A program made the translations under genes and the position numbers. From contig JAUVIG010000072.1 in NCBI GenBank assembly GCA_030592825.1, forward strand, positions 1 to 12,475: a DNA stretch of 12,475 bases, in the 5' to 3' direction. Of this stretch, positions 7,746-12,475 are shown piece by piece (position 1 is the stretch's first letter; every line of letters starts with the position of its first letter). This DNA is from Chlorobiota bacterium. GTDB lineage: Bacteria > Bacteroidota > Bacteroidia > Bacteroidales > JAADGE01. The notes below the pieces were generated by a model. The model saw nothing but the letters and a program-made list of their open reading frames with translations. It searched no databases and was not told the DNA's origin.

Positions 7746-7766
7746 GTTTAGTGCTTAATGTTTAAT
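7746..7766. repeat. Degenerate tandem heptamer (GTTTAAT-like)
   Basis: Three consecutive heptamers read GTTTAGT, GCTTAAT and GTTTAAT. The array ends just before the stop codon of the YD-repeat lipoprotein gene at 7771. It is short and low-complexity, but it repeats the pattern of the octamer arrays at 3324-3363 and 4913-4980. Confidence 0.4.
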
Positions 7767-7770
7767 TGTT

Positions 7771-9405
7771 TTACCAATAAGTATAATAATAGTTTATATA
7801 TTCAGTGATTTCATCATTGCTGTTATACTTGATGTTTTTTGTAATGAGATTATTTTCATAAATATTTTTTTCTTTCCATAAGGTCTTATTATCAGTATTA
7901 TAATGTATTATTTCTTTATTCTGTAATTGATTGTTTTTATAGGTATAATTATTAACAAGGCTTGAAACCGGTTTTTGGTTATTATAAATATAATCGAAAT
8001 GACTTTCTCTTATCAGCTTCTTTTGTTCATTGTAATTCCAATTTTTTTTATAATCTATATAACTGAACTCATATTTTATTTCTTCAATTTTAAAAATTGA
8101 ATCATATTGAATAAATAATTGATTTACAATACTGCCGGTTTCTTGATTTATCACAACACAGCTTAACAAACTGTCAAATTCATTATAAGTATATGTTGTT
8201 ATAAAGTCTGTAATAGTTGTATCAAAACGTGTAGGTTGGTAATTACCTGAAAATTTAAAATCGAAATATGCAGTATCAAAATATTCAATTATCCGGTCTT
8301 CTTTCTTTATTAACTTATTATTGCTGTATATATATTTTGTTGATGTTATTTCATTACCGTTTCCTTTTCCGAGATAATCGACATATTTAACATTACTTTC
8401 TGTTTTTTTTCCGTCATTATCATATTTGTAACAAGATTTTCTGCTGTAACCGGAGGCATATTCTTCTTCACAAGTTTTGTTTTCATAATAATGATATGTT
8501 GTTGTTCCGTTTGCTGAACTTTCTCCGCACAAAGACTCTTTTTCAGTCAATCTTCCTTTTTGGTCGTATTTATAATTAACAGAACAATAAATGCTTGGTT
8601 GATTATCATTAAGCAGATAACCTTTTTTACTGTACTCTTTTTTAACATAAATAATACTGTCTGAATCGTCTATATATTTTCCCCACCCGACAACTTCCTT
8701 AATTTGCCGGCAAAACCCAATATTGTTTGATGATTTCATAAAATCATCTAATTCCCAATTTGTATCTTGTATATATGCTTTTTTATCTTTTCCTGTATTT
8801 TTATTAAAACCTATAATATATTTCTCGCCAATTTTTAAACTGTATATTTTATCTGATTTTTTCTTTTCTTCTTTAAATTCTTTACTGTTTTTATATTCGT
8901 CAGGTAACATATTTTCAAATTCTTTAAAATATTGAAACTTAATTACAAATTCAGAATTTACAGAATCACCTTTTACAATTTTTTCTAATGAAAATTTTAC
9001 AGCTCCCATACCCATAGGATTGAAAAATACTACATTTTCTACCTTTGCAATTAATATCAAATCTGATTTCAATTTATTCATTTTTTTTAAATAAATGTTT
9101 TTATTTTCTTCCGGTTCTATATCTGTAATTATTGTTTCATAACCGGCTTTGCTTATTACAACAGTCATTGGCGGACAGCCAAACGGCTTACCGTCAATGC
9201 TTTCTATGCGAAAATAACCTTTTTTATCAGTATATGCATTATCAAATTCCGAATTTTTCTTTTTTACAAAAACACTGTCAATTACTTGTTTGGTTTCATC
9301 ATCATATACTGTTCCGCCGGCAGTTTGTAAGCAATCACAAGAGCAAAAGAACATAATAAATAATGTTGCTGTCATTAACTGAAATATTGTACTTATTTTT
9401 TTCAT
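7771..9405 (-). CDS. Lipoprotein with carboxypeptidase-regulatory-like domain and YD-like repeats
   Basis: This 544-residue protein starts at the ATG at 9405. An in-frame ATG six codons earlier would place MQNFRH ahead of the signal peptide, so it is less likely. The signal ends in FFCSC (Cys23). Residues 28-108 resemble a carboxypeptidase regulatory-like beta domain: GTVYDDETKQVIDSVFV, TDKKGYFRIES (59-69), and SKAGYETIITDI (85-96). Residues about 115-215 form a second beta part with VKFSLEKIVKGDSVNSEFVI (136-155) and KIGEKYIIGF (191-200). From ~270 to the end there are at least seven short tyrosine-rich units of the Y-x-Y-(D/N)xxG-x-L kind, such as YKYDQKGRLTEKE (278-290) and YKYDNDGKKTES (326-337). 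These resemble the YD/RHS repeat series seen in secreted bacterial proteins, but no RHS core, protease site or toxin tip is present. It is probably a surface or periplasmic structural protein. Confidence 0.8.
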   Translation of the reverse strand: MKKISTIFQLMTATLFIMFFCSCDCLQTAGGTVYDDETKQVIDSVFVKKKNSEFDNAYTDKKGYFRIESIDGKPFGCPPMTVVISKAGYETIITDIEPEENKNIYLKKMNKLKSDLILIAKVENVVFFNPMGMGAVKFSLEKIVKGDSVNSEFVIKFQYFKEFENMLPDEYKNSKEFKEEKKKSDKIYSLKIGEKYIIGFNKNTGKDKKAYIQDTNWELDDFMKSSNNIGFCRQIKEVVGWGKYIDDSDSIIYVKKEYSKKGYLLNDNQPSIYCSVNYKYDQKGRLTEKESLCGESSANGTTTYHYYENKTCEEEYASGYSRKSCYKYDNDGKKTESNVKYVDYLGKGNGNEITSTKYIYSNNKLIKKEDRIIEYFDTAYFDFKFSGNYQPTRFDTTITDFITTYTYNEFDSLLSCVVINQETGSIVNQLFIQYDSIFKIEEIKYEFSYIDYKKNWNYNEQKKLIRESHFDYIYNNQKPVSSLVNNYTYKNNQLQNKEIIHYNTDNKTLWKEKNIYENNLITKNIKYNSNDEITEYINYYYTYW

Positions 9406-9429
9406 ATGTCTAAAATTTTGCAATTAATT
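9406..9429 (-). promoter_or_regulatory. Leader motif shared with the gene at 10451
   Basis: The 24 bases before the ATG at 9405 read AATTAATT, GC, AAAATTTTAGACA, T on the minus strand. The leader before the ATG at 10451 (positions 10452-10475) is the same except for the two-base spacer and the last base. The gene starting at 6710 has a related ending (AAATAGACATATG). It may be a translation-initiation context or a remnant of shared ancestry. No strong Shine-Dalgarno is present at any of them. Confidence 0.45.
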
Positions 9430-9578
9430 AGTGTTTGTCCATAATGTCCGATTTCTTTACCGAAACAAGTTCGGCACAAGCTGTTATCCTTATGTTTACA
9501 ATCAGTCATTTACAAAAGTAAACTCCTGATTATAAACACTTCGGATGCCTCGAACTCGGACATTCTAAACCAAACACT
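9430..9578. repeat. 149-bp nested imperfect palindrome, MITE-like
   Basis: The ends are imperfect inverted repeats of 22-23 bp: the first 8 bases (AGTGTTTG) pair exactly with 9571-9578, and AATGTCCGA (9443-9451) pairs exactly with 9556-9564. Closer to the centre, TGTTTACAATCAG pairs with CTGATTATAAACA at 12 of 13 positions, and the very centre is TTTAC-AAAA-GTAAA. No open reading frame of note lies inside. This looks like a small non-autonomous mobile element or a structured RNA-forming repeat. I found no convincing target duplication. It fills half of the 299-bp gap between two genes. Confidence 0.65.
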
Positions 9579-9585
9579 GACTTTA

Positions 9586-9673
9586 TAGTTCGTCCCTAAC
9601 GGGACTTTTGTAACTCGCTGATTATCACCCCCGACTTTCGTCAGGGGCTACAAATAGTTCGTCGCTATGCGAC
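9586..9673. repeat. Cluster of three REP-like hairpins
   Basis: Three GC-richer palindromes follow one another: GTCCC-TAAC-GGGAC (9592-9605), CCCCCGAC-TTTC-GTCAGGGG with one mismatch (9628-9647), and GTCGC-TAT-GCGAC (9661-9673). The first and third are embedded in the same context, ATAGTTCGTC before and GACTTT after, so they are copies of one unit with compensating changes in the stem. Such units resemble REP elements, which in other bacteria are linked to RAYT (Y1) transposases, but no such gene is in this window. The direct repeat GACTTTAT occurs at 9579-9586 and 9671-9678. Confidence 0.7.
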
Positions 9674-9678
9674 TTTAT

Positions 9679-9707
9679 TGACAAACTCTAATTAACATTG
9701 TTTGTCA
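9679..9707. repeat. 8-bp inverted repeat at a gene end
   Basis: TGACAAAC (9679-9686) and GTTTGTCA (9700-9707) are perfect reverse complements around a 13-base spacer; the right arm includes the TGA stop of the gene at 9705-10451. No U-run follows on the minus strand, so this is not a clear intrinsic terminator. It may stabilise the 3' end of that transcript. Confidence 0.45.
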
Positions 9708-10451
9708 GTCACTGTATTTCCGGTATTTACCGGTTTTCAATTTCAACTTTACTTTTTTTCCTGTTGACATGTAGACTCCGGACTCATCATTATATTCAAA
9801 TTCATTGAAACTAATAATGTTTTCAACTTTGTCGAATTTCAGATCTATTTTTTTATTGCGTGGGGCTTTAATAATTGAATAATTTTTTTCAATGCAATCG
9901 GAACAAACTTTTAATGAATCATTCTCAATTGAAAATATCAAAATTGAGTTGTGATGATGTCCCGAACCATAAGTTCCCCAACCAAAACATAAATAATGAG
10001 GGTGTTTATTAATATCAACATCATAAATTTCATATAAAATGTCATCTGTTATACCTGCCGGCTCTTCACTTATATCAGAATCAATCCATTGAGTTTTTAT
10101 TTTCCGGTTGCTTATTTTAAATTGAATAATAACTGCCATATCGTGCCAAGTTCCGCCGGTTAACTCATCCCAACTAAACATTCTTACTTTATTGTCATTT
10201 GATTTTATAATTTTCACATAGTTAGACAGAGAATCAAAAGGATAATCAAACGAATTAGAGTCGTTTAAAATATTTTCAATTTGAATTCTCAATTTTGCAC
10301 GAAGACTGTCAAACCTAATGTCATAATCTGAATTCCGGTAATTTTGATATTCCGATATTAATTCAGATTCGGCTTTTTGAAAATCTACAGTTTGCGAAAA
10401 CAATAAATTTCCGTTTATGAAGATTAATAATATGATAATTGTTTTTTTCAT
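9705..10451 (-). CDS. Secreted protein of unknown function
   Basis: This 248-residue protein has a Sec signal peptide (MKKTIIILLIFINGNLLFSQ, likely cleavage after SQ at 20), so it is periplasmic or secreted. After a polar helical region (24-65) it contains RMFSWDELTGGTWHDMAVII (90-109) and a glycine/histidine-rich stretch YLCFGWGTYGSGHHHNSILI (153-172), which read like adjacent strands and loops of a beta structure. A pair of cysteines (CSDC, 183-186) could form a disulphide. I do not recognise a family or a catalytic site; the three consecutive histidines could bind metal, but this is speculation. It stands alone: a 347-bp gap upstream and a 299-bp repeat-filled gap downstream. The leader is nearly identical to that of the next gene at 9405. 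Confidence 0.78.
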   Translation of the reverse strand: MKKTIIILLIFINGNLLFSQTVDFQKAESELISEYQNYRNSDYDIRFDSLRAKLRIQIENILNDSNSFDYPFDSLSNYVKIIKSNDNKVRMFSWDELTGGTWHDMAVIIQFKISNRKIKTQWIDSDISEEPAGITDDILYEIYDVDINKHPHYLCFGWGTYGSGHHHNSILIFSIENDSLKVCSDCIEKNYSIIKAPRNKKIDLKFDKVENIISFNEFEYNDESGVYMSTGKKVKLKLKTGKYRKYSD

Positions 10452-10496
10452 GTGTCTAAAATTTTATAATTAATTGATATTATGCAAATTGGACAC

Positions 10497-10620
10497 TTTT
10501 CACACTTTATATTATTTGTATTGTTCTGCACATAGGAACACCTAAAAAGTATCTGCAAGTAATTAACATGATTCGTTAGTCATGCTTCTTTGTGTGAAAC
10601 TTGTTTCTCATGGGTGTTTC
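10497..10620. repeat. Interlocked short inverted repeats in an intergenic patch
   Basis: TTTCACAC (10498-10505) pairs with GTGTGAAA (10592-10599), CATGA (10567-10571) pairs with TCATG (10580-10584), and GGAACACC (10535-10542) pairs with GGTGTTTC (10613-10620) at 7 of 8 positions. The first and third pairs cross one another, so they cannot all form a simple hairpin. The stretch is less AT-rich than its flanks and holds no gene. It may be a decayed mobile element or a structured leader of the gene at 10451. Confidence 0.35.
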
Positions 10621-10629
10621 ATACTTATT

Positions 10630-10806
10630 TTAAAATTGAAAATTAATTTCTCTTAATAAAGAATCTTTGCGTTTTTCTTCGTCAGTTCGAGTATCGTCAC
10701 ATTTAATTTCACGAGACCGACGCATAGTTTCCCTTAAAATCTCACTATCAATAAGACTGTCTTTTATTGTTTCATTAATTTTATAAAAAACCCAAGTTTC
10801 ATCTTC
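10630..10806 (-). pseudogene. Coding-like remnant, possible frameshifted tail of the 82-residue membrane protein
   Basis: Within the 347-bp gap after the 82-residue membrane protein, the minus strand holds 58 codons open to a TAA at 10630-10632, with no usable ATG at the upstream end. It reads ETWVFYKINETIKDSLIDSE then charged helical residues ending REINFQF. It overlaps the stop of the membrane protein gene by a few bases in another frame, as if a single-base insertion near 10798-10806 had split one gene in two. The joined product would be two membrane helices plus a charged tail of ~56 residues. The alternative is a chance open frame; the internal ATG at about 10722 would leave only 31 codons. 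The absence of a start codon favours a remnant. Confidence 0.45.
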
Positions 10807-11047
10807 TTAATAATTTTAGCTTTAAAAATAAAAAGATAAATCCAATTATTAAAAACAAAAATGTTAATATTCCATAAGAAATTATTCCACTATCGGTATA
10901 TACTGTTTCTGTTGCTTGGTCGAAATATCTTCCTTCCGAATTGTATGGAAGTGAAAGTCTTTTAATCCATTCTGCACCAAATAATACACCGATAATTATT
11001 GAAATTACGGATAAAATCCGGATTATATATTGTATTGTTCTTTTCAT
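10799..11047 (-). CDS. Small two-helix inner-membrane protein
   Basis: This 82-residue protein has two predicted transmembrane segments, about 5-25 (IQYIIRILSVISIIIGVLFG) and 55-78 (IISYGILTFLFLIIGFIFLF), with a short polar loop between them that contains YNSEGRYFDQATETVYTD (35-52). It ends in a basic tail (KLKLLRR), which suggests both ends are cytoplasmic by the positive-inside rule. The start codon overlaps the stop of the upstream gene by one base (TAATG), a classic arrangement for translational coupling, so its production probably depends on translation of the 361-residue secreted protein. No family is recognised. Its end may be premature: a coding-like stretch in another frame continues directly after it. 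Confidence 0.7.
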   Translation of the reverse strand: MKRTIQYIIRILSVISIIIGVLFGAEWIKRLSLPYNSEGRYFDQATETVYTDSGIISYGILTFLFLIIGFIFLFLKLKLLRR

Positions 11048-12132
11048 TAATCAGTAAGAATTTCTTTAATATCATTTTTCAGTTTATACACTTTTGCTTC
11101 TGTCTCTTTTGAACAAAAACTACCGTACCACGGCATATTATCCGAAATATAAACACTGTATTTTTCTGTATTAAAATCAGGCAATTTTTTATACAATTTC
11201 ATTATTTTCTTTTTCTCGCTTTTAAATTTTTCTATGCTTTGTTTATTTTTTTCATTATGAGGAATAAAGTCGTCATATTTACGAGACAAATGAGATATAT
11301 TATATTTACCGGGCAAGCTTCTTATAATTTCAGCAACAGAATCGTTCAAATTCTTTACAGATTTGATTTCATCATCGGTAAGTGCTTTGTTAAAAGTGTA
11401 TTTTAATTGATATTGAATTTTTCCGATTATTTTAGTTTTAATAAATTCTTCGTAATTATCATTTAGCATCTTATCTGTATTTATAAAATTACATATCCTT
11501 GCAGAATCCGGTTTTGTAAGAAGAACAGTATTTGTTGAATTTCCGGTTACGGCCCAACCTTTTGGAGCAATGCTTTTTATTTTATCAATATCAATTTTGA
11601 GTTCAATAATATTTTTTTCTTTTTCACTCAATTGCTTATTAAGTAAATCTCTGTATTCTTCTGCTTTGCTCAAGAGTACGCCTTCTTTTGACTGCGAAAG
11701 TAATGTTATATCATCCGGCACCTGTTTCTTGCCGTCTGTTTTACTGTCGATTAGCTCATTATTATAAAAATAATACTTTCCCTCAAATGTTTTCTCGGTT
11801 AAACGGAATGCTTTTAAAGTATCATTTTGTTTTTCATAAGCATGCTCTTCTTCGATAACACATATAAGTTTAGAATTGTTAAAATAATATCTTGTTAACC
11901 AAATTATTCTTTTTGAGTCAAATCTCTCATTAATTATATAAATTTGATTGTCTTTAACAAAACCTGATGCTTGTAAAGAATTATCACTTACAGGAATTTC
12001 AACAAACTCAAAATCAGACCGTTCTGTGTTCGCAGAAACAACAGAATCAATACCGGCAATTGTTTGACTGAAAGATACCATAGTAATGAAGTTTAAAAAT
12101 GATATTAAGACGTATGTTTTCATATTTTTCAT
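11047..12132 (-). CDS. Secreted protein with central coiled coil, unknown function
   Basis: This 361-residue protein has a signal peptide ending VSFSQ (about residue 23). The start could equally be Met4, at position 12123. Residues 25-135 form a beta-rich part (for example GFVKDNQIYIINERFDSKRI, 57-76, and KYYFYNNELIDSK, 119-131). A charged helical segment at about 143-188 (AEEYRDLLNKQLSEKEKNII at 157-176) has coiled-coil character and may mediate dimerisation. The C-terminal part (190-361) begins PKGWAVTGNSTNTVLLTKPD and is mixed. No enzyme motif is seen. The gene sits 25 bp after the stop of the partial gene at 12158 and overlaps the next gene by one base, so it is in the middle of an operon. 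It is periplasmic or secreted; I cannot name a family. Confidence 0.75.
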   Translation of the reverse strand: MKNMKTYVLISFLNFITMVSFSQTIAGIDSVVSANTERSDFEFVEIPVSDNSLQASGFVKDNQIYIINERFDSKRIIWLTRYYFNNSKLICVIEEEHAYEKQNDTLKAFRLTEKTFEGKYYFYNNELIDSKTDGKKQVPDDITLLSQSKEGVLLSKAEEYRDLLNKQLSEKEKNIIELKIDIDKIKSIAPKGWAVTGNSTNTVLLTKPDSARICNFINTDKMLNDNYEEFIKTKIIGKIQYQLKYTFNKALTDDEIKSVKNLNDSVAEIIRSLPGKYNISHLSRKYDDFIPHNEKNKQSIEKFKSEKKKIMKLYKKLPDFNTEKYSVYISDNMPWYGSFCSKETEAKVYKLKNDIKEILTD

Positions 12133-12157
12133 ATTTTTATTTTTGATTAAATCAATT

Positions 12158-12475
12158 TCACTCTGTTAATTTAATTTGCTCAACATTTTTCCATTTTCTG
12201 ATGTCTTTTTCTGCTTCCGGATTAGTACATTTCAATAATTCAACAATTATATTCTTGCTTTCTTTCTTATCATATATAATAATTATTCCTAAATTATTCG
12301 GGAGCATATAACTCATAGAGGGTTTTGTGAATTTGCGAGAAAAAACATTTTTCTCTGCACCGTATTTAACTAATAAATCATCAGCTTTTTCGAATTCCGT
12401 TCCTGTTTTGATAATATTGTTTGATACTGTTTTTTTTGTTTTTTGATATACTTGATAAACCTTCACATCACATTC
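12158..12475 (-). CDS. Partial hypothetical protein, 5' end outside window
   Basis: The minus-strand frame is open from the window edge to the TAA at 12158. A GTG at 12466 could be a start, but three more in-frame codons (GAA TGT GAT) reach the window edge, so the gene may begin outside. The visible ~105 residues have no signal peptide or membrane segment. They include a beta-strand-like NLGIIIIYDKKESKNIIVEL stretch and a charged end (EAEKDIRKWKNVEQIKLTE). I do not recognise a family. The downstream gene starts 25 bp after its stop, so they probably form an operon; the function is unknown. Confidence 0.6.
   Translation of the reverse strand, partial: ECDVKVYQVYQKTKKTVSNNIIKTGTEFEKADDLLVKYGAEKNVFSRKFTKPSMSYMLPNNLGIIIIYDKKESKNIIVELLKCTNPEAEKDIRKWKNVEQIKLTE

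Noticed and set aside
9406..9423. Six-codon extension of the YD-repeat lipoprotein gene
   Set aside because: The extension precedes the signal peptide and overlaps the leader motif shared with another gene's start.
9513..9520. Promoter -7 element TACTTTTG for the YD-repeat lipoprotein gene
   Set aside because: It matches TAnnTTTG but forms part of the centre of a palindrome, lies ~110 bp from the start and has no -33 partner.
9430..9707. Integron attC site or cassette array
   Set aside because: The core sites RYYYAAC/GTTRRRY are not found at the palindrome ends, gaps between genes vary from overlap to ~350 bp, and no integrase is present.

Overview
The window is AT-rich throughout, and every convincing gene lies on the minus strand. 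Several signs point to the Bacteroidota. One protein has a C-terminal type IX secretion (T9SS) sorting domain. Most genes encode short N-terminal signal peptides or lipoboxes of the form MKK/MKN-hydrophobic-SC or SQ. No strong Shine-Dalgarno sequences precede the starts; the leaders are A/T-rich instead. A finer placement cannot be read from the sequence alone.

Reading in the direction of transcription (high to low coordinates), the layout is as follows. (i) 12475-10630: a partial cytoplasmic protein, a secreted protein with a coiled coil, a two-helix membrane protein coupled to it by a one-base overlap, and an out-of-frame coding-like remnant that fills much of the next gap. (ii) 10451-9705: one exported orphan. 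(iii) 9704-9406: a non-coding patch holding a long imperfect palindrome and a cluster of REP-like hairpins. (iv) 9405-7771: a large lipoprotein with a carboxypeptidase-regulatory-like domain followed by YD-like repeats. (v) 7688-6819: a BamE/SmpA-like lipoprotein. (vi) 6710-5032: a secreted protein followed at 20 bp by a YwqG/DUF1963 protein. (vii) 4847-3490: a paralogue of the BamE-like lipoprotein followed at 26 bp by a small secreted protein. (viii) 3243-13: a class I methyltransferase, an ankyrin/DUF3298-like lipoprotein, and a lipobox protein with a T9SS tail.

I see no metabolic pathway and no recognisable complete defence, secretion or mobile system. The window looks like a one-directional run of accessory, mostly exported genes in short transcription units. 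The gaps are unusually rich in small repeats: a nested palindrome, REP-like hairpins, and degenerate 7-8 bp tandem arrays. Ten of the thirteen gene products are predicted to be exported or lipid-anchored and one more is an inner-membrane protein. The methyltransferase and the YwqG-like protein are clear cytoplasmic exceptions, and the partial gene at the right edge lacks any visible export signal. The main points to follow up are the hidden remnant at 10630-10806, the repeat patch at 9430-9707, the divergent tail of the BamE-like paralogue next to an inverted repeat, and the lipobox plus T9SS-tail combination.
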